Source: Selaginella moellendorffii
Taxonomy: Eukaryota > Streptophyta > Lycopodiopsida > Selaginellales > Selaginellaceae
DNA length: 64,000 nucleotides
NCBI RefSeq assembly: GCF_000143415.4
Contig: NW_003314302.1
Coordinates: 549,886 to 613,885 of the forward strand
Direction of reading: 5' to 3'
A program made the position numbers and the translations under genes. The notes under the pieces are model-generated. The model did no database searches and was not told the origin of the DNA. It saw nothing but the letters and a program-made list of their open reading frames with translations. Shown in pieces: positions 34,851 through 45,789 of the stretch (its first letter is position 1; each line of letters begins with the position of its first letter).

Positions 34851-35468
34851 GACCCTATTTCTTCTTTCCTGTCCACGCGTCCGGGTGGATCACGTCATAA
34901 GAGCTTGTGCCAAATCAAACCACGTCGTCGTCGTGGAATGGTGGTTTTTTAAAACGCATCTCCATTTTAAAACGCATCTCCATTGTAGCCCTTATAGGAT
35001 CATCAGAGGAAAGGCAAGCAAGCACAACCCTAGCAATGATAGCCTCCGGGCATCTGCAGCTTATTGGGTTTTCTTTGACGAAAGAAAGAGAATCAAGACG
35101 ATACCTTGTGTTCCACCACCTTTTCTATGATAAACGAATCTGCTTTATCCAGGAAGGTCTTTGCCATTTGAGGCACCCTAAACTGAAAATGGGAAGACAA
35201 GAGTGGCCAAGAACTGCCCAGCATCTCCGCATTTGTGACTTATGTGAAGTAGAAGATGTGTTTCATGTTGTTTACGACCTTCCACATTCTACACACTCAA
35301 TTCCCACAGATCCCCTGGAATCTGAATCCCCAAATTGTTAAATAAACAGTGTTACTAATTAGTATTAGCATATGGAAAGAATGGCTTTGTATAATTAAAT
35401 TCCTTGTTACTCTTAGTGATGAGCATATTCCAGACATCAAAAGTGCAAATGCAAAACCTTCAACTATG
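34851..35468 (+). pseudogene. Upstream flank with a possible LINE-type zinc-region remnant
   Basis: A plus-strand frame near 35185-35300 reads RICDLCEVEDVFHVVYD, which resembles the CxxC...E-D-x-x-H segment at the C-terminus of plant LINE reverse transcriptases. No RT domain is seen. A tandem 'ttttaaaacgcatctcca' duplication lies near 34955-34982. The segment is shared with 18141-18690, so it predates the duplication. Confidence 0.4.
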
Positions 35469-35479
35469 TACAATAATTT

Positions 35480-35900
35480 GCTACATGTTGCATGTAGCAA
35501 TGCTTAGTTTGTTTAATAGTTACTTATTAATCCAATTGATCAAAGAAAAGTTTATAATTTATAAACATAAGATTAATCTTATTGCATATCAACAATTAGA
35601 TGGTAGAATAAATAATTTGCTACGTGTTGCATGTAGCAATGCTTGGTTTTCTTAATAGTAGTATTATTTCTACTTATTAATCCAATTGATCAAATAAAAA
35701 TTTAGAATTATAAACATGTTTATAATTTATAAATACAAGATTAATTTTATTGGTAGAGTATACTAGAAAGTGTTTAAGAAATTTTATAAATTATAAACAT
35801 GTTTATCAATTATAAATACAAGATTAATCTAGATAAATAACAACCGTTGGATAGTAGAATATCCTAGAATATCCTAGAATATCCAAGAATATTCTAGATA
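35480..35900. repeat. AT-rich repeat, inverted relative to 11866-12330
   Basis: Contains two units with 'gcatgtagcaatgctt', 'attaatccaattgatcaa' and 'tataatttataaaca' words and a terminal array of 'tagaatatcc' repeats (about 35850-35895). The order is the reverse complement of the repeat at 11866-12330. Confidence 0.65.
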
Positions 35901-36461
35901 TATGCTCATCCCTTACAGGTTTGCTTAAGCAAACCAAAAATACAAATTTAATCGAAATAATATCGTAAACAAAACAGTTGTACATAAATGTAAGTAAAAT
36001 TGTTTGCCATATACTGACACAAATCCAAGCTGAAATTAAGTGTGAGAAAAGAAACGAATGACAATCATTGAGTGATATCTGGCTCGGCAGCCAGCTAGAA
36101 CATGCCGAACCTGTCGTATGCCACCTCCGCACCACCAAATCTTATGATCAAAATAAGATTGGGCCATCGGCCTGGCTCAGGTTTCACACTCGGTCAATTG
36201 GGCCATGTCGATCAAGCTGATATATATTAACACTATTGCCGGCTACCAAAGAGCAAATTTTAACAAAGAAAAATGGACTTTTAATAAAATACGGGATCGT
36301 GTCCATTTATGTGAACAAGTCGCCGTCTAAACAAGTTGTGACCTGTAAAGCAAGGTTAGACACGCTTCTCTGGGCAGGCCATGCAATTATAAATGAGTCC
36401 CTCCTTGACCGCCTAAGTTTTGGAAGTCTTGCTGGGAGCAAAGCTAGAGCCGCCCACACCT
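35901..36461. other. No gene seen
   Basis: Upstream region of the small gene at 36503. The last 60 bp are GC-richer. No ORF with recognisable content. Confidence 0.5.
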
Positions 36462-36469
36462 TATAAATA
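36462..36469 (+). promoter_or_regulatory. TATA box
   Basis: TATAAATA lies 34 bp before the ATG at 36503, leaving room for only a very short 5' leader. Confidence 0.6.
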
Positions 36470-36502
36470 AAGGGCTCAAGATCTATCAGTCACTTAGTAA
36501 CC

Positions 36503-36873
36503 ATGAAGTCGATGAACATGGCGCTAGCTCTCAATGTCTTACTTGTGAATCTCATGATCATCATGTTGTTGCGGGGCTCTCATGCTCAGGACTCCTACTC
36601 GCGCGCTGGCTCTACACTGTGCAGGGACCTCGCACAGAGCGACTGTGATGCTGCTCGCCGCCAGATTCAGCCTAGCCCGGCGGCAGCAAAGGCTCCAGCG
36701 GCGTCTGCTCCGGCCACTGTGGCCTCTTTGTCTCTGGCTCCAACTGCGACCTCAATGGCTCCGAGATGATCACTGCCTTTGACGAACCCCGTGCTCGCAA
36801 CTGCGCCAAGTGTGGTATCAAGACTTACAATGACGGCTGCCAGTTCAAGGCGGATTATGTCACAGGTTGCTAA
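36503..36873 (+). pseudogene. Small secreted Cys-rich peptide gene, frame-shifted
   Basis: ATG 36503 opens a signal peptide with a hydrophobic core (ALALNVLLVNLMIIMLL) and a likely cleavage after SHA. The frame holds two Cys (LCRDL, DCDA) and then becomes an Ala/Pro-rich tail ending at a stop at 36769. A second frame, open from about 36685, encodes VCSGHCGLF, NCDLNG, NCAKCG, GCQF and a final GC before TAA at 36871-36873. The Cys pattern suggests one disulfide-rich protein of about 120 residues split by a frameshift or a missed intron between about 36660 and 36690. No GT-AG pair of usual size fits, so I favour a frameshift. Family not recognised. Confidence 0.55.
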
Positions 36874-38489
36874 GCGCACTTTAAATCTTCTCAAGAAAAC
36901 TAAAAATATATATACGACGGTATGTCTGAGCTTGGCATAAAAACGATTCTTCGGTCGTTTCTTTGCTATCCGAGGTTCTAGATTCCCGTGGGTGTATCAG
37001 GAAATAAAAACAGCAACAATTTGATGAGAACCAAAGTGGAAAGACAAGCAATCAAGTAAGCGCTGGGAATCTTGCGCTCTTAGTTTACAGTTTCTTTGCT
37101 CTGTCAGTGAGGCTCCCAACCAGGTCGAGCCTACAATAAGATGAACAAACGAGGAATGCAGCTCCATATAGGATGCGCAAGCTCGCAGATCTGGACAGCA
37201 AGAACAGCAACGGTATAAACACAACTCACAGAGTAAAAGTTCCAGCTTATCACAACAAACATCTAAGATCCAATCAAAACTTAGAATGATGAGGACGATG
37301 AAAGTGATAAGGGAGTGCATGCGCTGCCATCAGCCCATGTATAAACACAGCAGGTGTCCATGAAGCTACATGTGTCACCTGTTGGCGTTCAGGGCAGTGG
37401 TATCTGGCGAGGACGACATCTTCTTCGCGATCGCCTTCTAATCCACATCACAGTCCGAGTCGCTATCCGCTAGAATGACGTGGCAGCGTCAACACGAATA
37501 CAGATTTGTGCCCCAAAAGTCGATGAGGAAGAATTGTTCATGGGCATCTTCCTGCGACTCGATGTTGATGCGAGTGGTGGCGCTGCTCCTGGTACTGCAT
37601 TTCTTTCAGGAAGCAGTATGTTCTCTGGGACCGTTCGAGCCCACTTCTCTGCCTCTCGCCCGCCTGTCTACACAGTTTGGAAGATGCTCTGTTGAGGAGG
37701 TTGATAGCATTGAGACGATATGTGGATCCTGAGACAGGGATTTATCGGATTGCAGTGCTCAACACCAAGACAGTGAGTGTTTAGGGAGTTTGTTGTCCAC
37801 CCTTTCCAGTACAATTCTGGCTCCGGAAGCTGGGGGAATCCATGACTTGTCCAATCCTGACTGAGGGAGAGGATCGCTTCTATGACCTGCTACAATGGAG
37901 TCTGGCAAGCGGTGAGCCAGGATCCATTCGGCTACTGGCAGATATTGTGTGAGGATTTTGCTGGTACAAGCGTGCTAGCTAGAGAAGGATGAGGATGGCT
38001 CACACTCAGCCATGGTCGCATCTGGGAAATATTACTGGCCACTTCGTGATATCAACATGGGAGGTGAAGAATGGATGGGGATGATGTGATTGTTGTTGCC
38101 AACTGTATGGGATAATTTTGTGTTCTTATCTGTATTGTGGTCATTTGGAAAAAGAGTTTGCATATTTTTTTACCCGTGACCTATACATTTGCACCAATCT
38201 CAAAATTGGAGAATTAGATTTACAAACTTTATATTTATGCTATAAGTGTACAATTATAATATTGTATATTAATATTAGTGTAATGGGATTTTAATAATTG
38301 AGATTGTCAAAATCTTGTGCATGCATTTTCAGCCACTTTTGATTATGCCTTTTGTTTAGCACAATGTTATGAAATGTCATTTCTTCCACTTTTTACTACA
38401 TATCCTTAAACTTTACTTCCTGTGGGAGATGGTTATATTCCAATAGAAGTTAATATTGCTGTTACTTGAGTTTCAATTAAGACAACCAC
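36874..38489. other. Decayed sequence, no gene supported
   Basis: Several short frames on plus between 37480 and 37960 look like pieces of one ancient coding sequence, for example one with RRYVDPETGIYRIAVLNTKT and one with GEPGSIRLLADI, but they lie in different frames with stops. I do not recognise a family. 38090-38490 is AT-rich with nothing seen. Confidence 0.35.
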
Positions 38490-39274
38490 TTCAAGTTTCT
38501 GACCTCATTTTTGGTATGGATTGATTGTGGTGCAATAATGCCAAATGTGACTTTAAGGTTTCTTCTCTTTATCTCGTACTTCTTTATATTTTTTCCATTC
38601 CTCTCACTTTTATACCTCTTCATTCTTTTATTTTTACCTTTGCTTCCATCACTTTTATTTCCCCTTTACATCCTTTTATGTTTCTATTTTCTTCCTCTCT
38701 TCCCTTTTCCAATCCTTTCGATAATCTTTATATTATAGTAGTTTACCAGCTCATAAAGGAGTATGCCAATCTCTTTAAATTTGACTTGTCATTTGAGGCC
38801 AAGATTGCTATACGTCATTTTATTCCAATTGCAAATGCTCATCTAATAAAAGTTCTAGTTTGTTGTTGATTATGCAAAGAGATCAAAATTTTATGTGCAA
38901 ACATCAAAAAGATGTTAGACAAGGGTGTTATTCAAAAGTTGTAGAGTCCTTGGGCGTGTGAACCTCATCTTGTGACAAAGTCTAATAAAAGTATTCATTT
39001 TTGCATCGAATTAAATGAAGTGATAATTTCGGATGTGTACCTTCTTCCTCACACTGTTGATCTCTTGGATCATTTAGGGAGAAGTCATTGGTTAACTAAG
39101 TTAGATTTTGTTTCTGGGTACTGGCAAGTACCGATGGCTGAAACAGATCTTTCTAAAAGTTTTTTTCATACACCATTTGGTTTGTACTAGTTTTTAGTGA
39201 TGCCATTTGGTTTGAACAATGTTTTAACAACTTTCCAGCAGATGATGAACGAAGTTCTTTGTGATATGCCAGAG
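38490..39274 (+). pseudogene. Decayed Gypsy pol, family B: protease end and RT start
   Basis: A protease end (LIFGMD) is followed by a low-complexity TTC/TTTT-rich stretch at 38560-38730, then RT: LDKGVIQK, HWLTKLDFVSGYWQVP and VMPFGLNN. Stops and replaced residues are common. It is interrupted at 39274 by the truncated family A copy and resumes at 40910. Confidence 0.8.
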
Positions 39275-40909
39275 TGTAAGCCATAAAATTATCTGAAACA
39301 CCCATAATCTTAATAAAGCTACCTCCAACCTTCCCTTGGAGGGTTAGTAGATATCATGAATAACTCTCTACCAAAGTTGCTTGTGTAATGAGTAACTTTG
39401 AGCTAGGGATTAGATCATGTACCTTAGTTTTGTTTTCACCTGACTTAATGGCTATATTGACTCTGGCCTTCTTTGGGTATGGATATTCTCTCAAAAAATG
39501 TCCTACTTCACTACAGTTGAAGCATATGTTGTTTCCCACAATATTACCCAACTTGACTTTTTTATCCATAGGTTTGTCCCTTTCCACTTAACTCCCCCAT
39601 GCAAGGATTCTTTATCCATAGCTTCTTATTCGACCAGAGGCTCTAGCTTTGGAAGAGGTTCCATCTCCACCTTAGTTCTTTTATGCCCTCCCTTTACCAT
39701 CTCCCAGCAATCTATATCTATCCTTCATTAGAACTAAGGAGAAGGCTCCGATACCAAATTGTAAGCCATAAATTTTTTCTTTTCAATTTGCTAACTTACC
39801 TCGTCTATCCAACCATCACAACCTTGGCTTTATTTAAATTCCCTCACCAAGGTTCCTACATATTGTACTAACTTTTACTTAGTCCTACTTGGTTTCAACA
39901 ACTCACTACACAAGCAATGAAGCATTACCCATCCATCCATGGATTCCCAAATTCTCTCATAATCCCTCCCCCCTAGGTTAGACTAAACTTAGGGTTCGAG
40001 GACACTCCCCGCAAGCACAAGTAGTCAAGCACACCAAGCCTCTAGGTTCCTAACATCCCTTTATACAATAAAGCTTGATCATGGGACCTTCTAAATCCCA
40101 AACTTTGGGTGTAATACTTGCTCCGAGACATTGGGGGGAAACATCGTGGCCTAATGGCTTGGTATGGGTACCCTTACTCCCCCAATTCCATTTCAAAGGG
40201 AAGGCCCAAGCCCTTAGAAAGGGTGATGACCAATGAGCTGCAAGGTACTCAAGTGGGGCACCACTCCACATAAGCTAGGAGCACCGCAATTGATTTCCCT
40301 TCCAAGAGTGGAAGCTACTCTTGAGCACTTCCTTGGGTGGCCCCTTCAACACTACTCACTACCACCCAAGGCCCCTCAACTTAAGTCTCAACCTCAAGTC
40401 AATTTAAAAGCACCACTAGAGAGTTATTTCAAACCCTAAACCCTGAACCTCACTATCCCTACTATACTTTTGGAACCCCCTACAATGCCCCCCCTTTGGG
40501 AGACACATGCTTTGGGCTTTCACCCCACAACTTGTATTAGTATTCGGACACGATCTTAGACTTGATCTCGGACTCAATCTCGGACTCGGTCTTGGACTTG
40601 GTCTCGGACTCGGTCTCGGACTCGGTCTTAGACTCAATCTCAGACCTGACCTCAGACTTTGTCTTGGACTCGGTCTCAGACCCAATCTCAAATCTCGAAC
40701 TCAGTCTCGATCTTGGTCTCGACCTTGGTCTCGAACACGGTCTCGGAGTTGGTCTTAGACTCAATCTCGGACTCGGTCTTGAACTCGATCTCTGAGTCGG
40801 TCTTGGACTCGATCTCATACTTGGTCTCATCCGATGAACTCTTTAACATTTTGGTTGTGCTTTTAGGGATCCTTTAGCCTTTGACACCTCAGGGAGTTAG
40901 TTCCTCACA
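39275..40909 (-). mobile_element. Truncated family A element (A2): 5' LTR and part of gag
   Basis: The LTR is 39763-40909. Beside it on the left is the primer site and parts of gag (39283-39762) with a large internal deletion relative to A1 (near 39595). Gag retains CFNCSEVGHFLREYP, a knuckle whose last Cys is Tyr. It ends near protease, with no pol or 3' LTR. Host sequence on both sides reads cagag/cagaa, a possible decayed 5-bp target duplication; the insertion splits a family B RT. Confidence 0.8.
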
Positions 40910-43310
40910 CAGAAGTGATTGCTAACTTTATCAATGATATCTTGATCCACTCAGAAAAGACATGGAAGGAACATATCTGTGATGTTTGTAAGGTGTTGGA
41001 TCAACTACAGGAAGTTAGTTTAAAGCTGAAGTGGTCGAAGTGCATGTTTGGGTCCAAAGATACAACTTATTTTGGATATTATATTTCTTGTGAGGGTTTG
41101 CAAGTTAATCCTAACAAACTTATGGCTATTTTAAAAAATTTCTACTCTAAATGTGCAACACTTCCTAGGAAAGGTGTAGTATCTAGGTCATTTTGTTGAT
41201 CATCTTTCTGATTGCACTACACCATTGTGAACATTGTTAAAGTCATCAATGTCATCTTTTATATGGTCTATAAACTGTGAGCGGGTGTTTATAGATTTCA
41301 AAGAGCTATTGATAACTCCTTTAGTTTTGGCATATCTATAAGCAACCAAAGAAAATAACTTAAGAAACAATTCATAAGAGTTTAAATATACAGGGAAAAA
41401 GGCCAATGAACAAGAGTGCATCCCCTTTTCTAATCGGTTAAAGGTCTTGTGATATTTAGGGTTAAGTATCATTGGGTTTGAATAGTATTGGGTTGGGTGA
41501 CTTTCTGAAAAGTCCAAACTCAAGAGTTTCGAGCCCAACAGCCTAAGTGTGCATGATCAGCAGAAGCAAGAGAGCTTGAGTGTGCCTGATTAGTGCCATC
41601 CTATTGTATATATCAACTGTACATTACAACCTGTAAAGGTGAATTACTCCATAATAGAGAATGAGTGTTTAGTAGTAGTTTAGAGTTTCGAGAAACTTTA
41701 TGTATATCTACATAGTTTTCGGATGTTATTAAAAGGTGATTATGCTGCAGTTACTTCATTATTGAAGTGGAAAAATTTGGTTGGTTGTACTACTTGATAG
41801 GCTTTAAAGTTTCAAATATATAATTTTAATGTTATTCATCACCCGGGGAGTCCTATAGCTGATGCTGATGCCTTTTCTCAAGCTCCTTTTCCTTCTTCAC
41901 TCTCTTCTTATGTTTCTGACGAGCTTGTTATTCTAACATTTGTGGATTTTTTGAATGAGGATTCCATGCCATTAGCGGTTGTCATACTTGACATTCAGTG
42001 TCAACAAGGTGCAAGGCAATATTTACCTTCTCTTGATAAGGTTCATGAAGCTCAACAAATTGAGCTATAGATTTGAAGGCTTTGTGATGGGTTTGAGAAT
42101 CTTCCATTATTTGCTGATGACTTGCCATTTTGGCATTTACATTCTTAATATTGCCTTGTAAACGGTCTTCTTTATTTTGTGAGGATAGATCCTGATGATC
42201 ATTTATGGCTGGTGGTGCTTTTGATTTTTATTCGACACTTTTTTCATATCTACCATGATTCTTCTATTCTAAGTAAGCATATGAAACATCGTTGTGTGAC
42301 CAAGAAGCTATGCAAGTCTTTCTATTGGCAAGAGATGGGATGTAATGTTATCTAGTATATATGTAGCTGCATTTAATGCCAAACTCGTAATACTTCTTTA
42401 TGCTGTGAAAGGATGGTTAGAGTCAATTGTAGTTTCTTGTCCATTTAAGTTGGTGGTGTTTGATTTGATGGGACCTTTTCCATAATCGACTGTTGGTAAT
42501 AAGTATATTATTATTGTTTTTGACTACTTGACTTATTGGGTGGAAGTTGGTGCTCTTGCTAGTGTGTCTATAATTGTTGTTGGATACTTTCTCCTCAATC
42601 AAGTAATATTCTAGCATTTCTGTCTGGAGCGGATTCTTTTTGATAATGGTCCTACATTTATAGTTGAGGTATTTCATGTTTTGATGTCTCAATTAGGGAT
42701 ATGCCACACTTTCACGACTGTTTATCATCCACAGTCAGATGGTTTGGTGGAACAGCTCATTCGGACCTTCAAAGGGATGATCATGAAGTACGTGAACTTT
42801 CAGTATTCATATTGGGATGGTTATTTGTTGTCTCTTCGGTATGCATATGTCACAGGGGTGTAGAGTTTTATTGGTGTTTGACCATATAAACTCTTATATG
42901 GTCATGATCTAATACTGCCAACAAAGTTGGGTTTATCTTCATAATTACCACAAGCTGCCGATGTGATGTTATGGGATTAGTATTTGATAAGCATTCTTCC
43001 ACTCGTCTGAGTAGAGTCTACCGAACACTTGAGTTACATACAAGTGAGATAACAATACCACTATAACTCCTATCATCATCCACTTATAGAGTACAAAGTG
43101 GATGACTTGGTGTTAATTTGGTTTCCCTATTTTATGGTATGTGGTTTATCTAAGAGGCTCCTTGCTCAGTGGAAAGAACTATATCAAATGTTACAGTAAG
43201 TTGGACTGCAAGTTTATGAGGTTCAATATGATGTTTAGCAAGCTGATCCTTAAAAAATTATGCATATGCAACAATTGAAACACTTTGTACAAAGGGATTA
43301 GGAATAATTG
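40910..43310 (+). pseudogene. Decayed Gypsy pol, family B: RT end, RNase H, integrase
   Basis: RT resumes with FINDILIHSEKTWKEH (the YxDD position now FIND), then the thumb (SKCMFGSKDTTYFGYYISCEGLQVNP). After an intervening repeat (41200-41550), RNase H/tether pieces (VNYSIIENE, HHPGSPIADADAFSQAP) and integrase follow, with the zinc region (HIYHDSSILSKHMKHR) and core (HPQSDGLVEQLIRTFKG). Numerous stops. It matches the minus-strand relic at 19130-20119 plus 27661-28430. Confidence 0.8.
41200..41550. repeat. Dispersed repeat inserted in family B pol
   Basis: The part at 41355-41550 resembles 7560-7770. It lies between the RT thumb and RNase H, where intact Gypsy pol has no such sequence. A 112-residue minus-strand ORF here is not conserved in the other copy. 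Confidence 0.55.
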
Positions 43311-43320
43311 ACACCACCTA

Positions 43321-44333
43321 TGTAAGTGACTAAATTTTCCATTTTACTTTAGTCACTTAACCACACCTTTGACTACTTGGAGGAGTCTCACTCACAACCT
43401 TCGTAAGTCCTATTTTGGACTTAAGGACTTGCTAGCCCCAAGAATGGCATCTATGCCACTCAACCATTGCACTTGGTCCAAATGCTCCACGTGTTCAATC
43501 CCATGACCGACACCCCAAGGTACCACTAACATACTAGCCTGTTACACTAAGGCTATACCCATTCACCTTGATCACACCGGTGGTCCAACACCACCTACAT
43601 CACAGTCTCGTCTCTCAAAGACTGTGCCATCCATCCATGAGTGACCATTCTAGGTCCACTCTTTAGCATCCTTAAGATGCCTGCAGACATGGGGAATAGT
43701 CTTCCCCAATATCCTTTTTACAATCCCCACCAAGTCTCTTTTTTATCCATTGCCAACACTGCTACTGGGACAAGGCCCATAGGCCCGACTACTAAGTCCC
43801 ACTGTCGTCTGGGACTTCCTCACCATATGACTGTATCATTGGTCATTACACCAGAGGACCACTCTTCTTCCTTTCTATAGTCTGGGACTTTGGGATAACA
43901 TTTCGAAACATCGTGGCCCTACGTGAACCTCATGGGTACTCTCCCCACCTTCCGCTTTTGGGTACTCTAGCCATGGGCTTAGAGCGAGGTTCCGTTGAGC
44001 CACACCATGTATCCAAATAGGTAGTGCCACCCACACTTGGACTGGGAGCATTGGCCATTCGATCTCCTAGGGGAACTAGAGTTGGCTTTTGAACACTTCA
44101 CCAAGCTACCTTGCTTGTCAATTCGTATTCACTCTAACCTTGAACTTCCCAATGGTTATCCCATCACCTAACACCTGGGTACGGCCTTCCTGGGCCAAAC
44201 TAGCTCCACTGAAGTCCTTCCCCTACTATACTTTTGGAGCTCACCAGACCCCCTAGGGTCTGGGAGACGAACGCTTTGGGCTTTCACCCTCGGACTCGAA
44301 CTCAGGCTCAGATTTGGACTCGGACTTGGACTT
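43321..44333 (-). mobile_element. Diverged family A-like LTR, first part
   Basis: Begins TGTAAGTGAC on plus, like the TGTAAGCC of family A, and carries the 'tgggagacgaacgctttggg' block at 44257-44280 followed by the start of the CTCGGACT minisatellite. Element D is inserted at 44334; the LTR continues at 49893. No coding sequence. Confidence 0.65.
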
Positions 44334-44720
44334 TGTCAGGAATCCCCCAATTCTTGCCACATTCCTGACTCTCGCCGAATTCCTGACCTGCAAACCACAT
44401 TCCTGACTCTCGAGACACTTCCCTATTCCTGACTCTCGAGACACTTTCCTATTCCTGACTCTCGAGACACTTCCCGATTCCTAAGTCTCGAGCCACATTC
44501 CTTATGATGATATGGTGCCTCCTCGACCTCAGCTATATTTAGGCCGTCCTCGATCCAAGAGTGGTGGAGCTTCATCAACCTATAGTATATATAGGTTAGC
44601 CTTGTTCCATTTCTCCACAATCTGAATCAACACCAGTCTAAGGCCTCTTCTTTGTTTTCACTAGCTTTTTCTCTTTGTCTTTAGCATTTTCCAGTTTTGA
44701 TCTTGTTGGAGGCCTTGACA
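44334..44720 (+). mobile_element. 5' LTR of D with 26-bp repeats
   Basis: Contains four 26-bp units beginning ATTCCTGACTCTCGAGACAC (last one variant); the 3' LTR has three, which accounts for the 26-bp length difference. A TATATATA box lies near 44587. The repeats are in the presumed U3 and may be enhancer units. Confidence 0.9.
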
Positions 44721-44817
44721 GTTTGATTCAGAATGTGGTTTTTGCTTTTCTTTTAGCTCGCTTTGATTATTTGATTACCTTTGTCTTTTTCCCCCTTTCT
44801 TTTCTTTCTTCTTGCCA

Positions 44818-45789
44818 ATGGAGTCTCCAAGCCATCCTGATTTCTTTGCTGAAGTCCTTGCAAAAATCCAGTCTGAGAATACCGAGCTGAAGGCGACCCT
44901 TCTTCGCATGCAGCAGGAGCTTGCTTCACTTTCGGCTCAAGGATCCAGCAAAGTTCCTGAACCGAAGGTGAGATTCCCGGCGAAATTTTCAGGCAAGCGT
45001 TCGGAGCTTCGCGGATTCCTGAACCAGATGGAGTTGATCTTCGCACTTCAACATCGGCAGTACCCTACTCCCGAGTCTCAAATCGGCGCGATTGGGACGT
45101 TGCTCGAAGGTGCAGCTTTGTCATGGTTTTCTCCTCTTCTGGAGAAGAGCATGAAAGGGGTCGTGGTTCCAGAGCTAATGGATCTTCAATTGTTCAAAGA
45201 GAAGCTCGAAGCATGTTTTGGCGAGACGGATCGGGTTCGGGCTGCTACCACAAAGATGAGACGTCTCTCTCAGGGGTCTCGTCCTGCCTTGATTTACGCT
45301 GCAGAGTTCCAACTCCTTGCTTTGGACACTCAGTGGGATGAGCGGGCCCTGATTGACCAATTTCGTTTCGGCCTCAACAACGGTGTCAAGGATTTGTTGC
45401 TCACCATGGAGGATCCCAAGAACCTGTCGGATGCCATCAACAAAGCTGTTCGATGTGACAATCGTCTCTTTGAACATCGTCAGGAAAGTCGCTGCGCCAC
45501 TATTTTTCCGTCCTAGACTCAGGAATCCCAGCTTGAGTCTTCGGGGCATACTCTTGAACCTACTGCTCTGGTTCCAATGGATATTTCTGGTACTCCCCGA
45601 CTCATTAGAGGGAAGTTGAGTCCTGCTGAGAAGCAACGTCGAATATCTTATAATCTTTGCCTCTATTGTGCTGATCCTAATCACAAAGCAGCTGTATGTC
45701 CCAAGAAGCCTCCTCGACTGCTCGAGTTCACTCTGCCTCAAAGTCCACCTCTATTGCAGTCGGGAAACGACCCTGTCCAAACAGAGTAG
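44818..45789 (+). pseudogene. D gag with zinc knuckle
   Basis: ATG 44818 opens a frame with a coiled-coil-like start (AEVLAKIQSENTELKATLLR), then the gag core (FSGKRSELRGFLNQMELIF...ALSWFSPLLE). An in-frame TAG at 45514-45516 (probably from CAG) is followed in the same frame by the knuckle CLYCADPNHKAAVCP. The frame ends with TAG at 45787-45789 and overlaps the protease frame, which is -1 relative to it. Confidence 0.85.

Noticed and set aside
37475-37732. Possible small secreted protein on plus (hydrophobic segment)
   Set aside because: Neighbouring frames each hold gene-like pieces and no model joins them; no start context or homologue recognised.
38511-38869. Phe/Leu-rich ORF that could be a membrane protein
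   Set aside because: It is a TTC/TTTT low-complexity stretch between protease and RT of a decayed Gypsy element.
41200-41538. 112-residue minus-strand ORF
   Set aside because: It crosses a dispersed repeat boundary and is not kept in the related copy at 7560.
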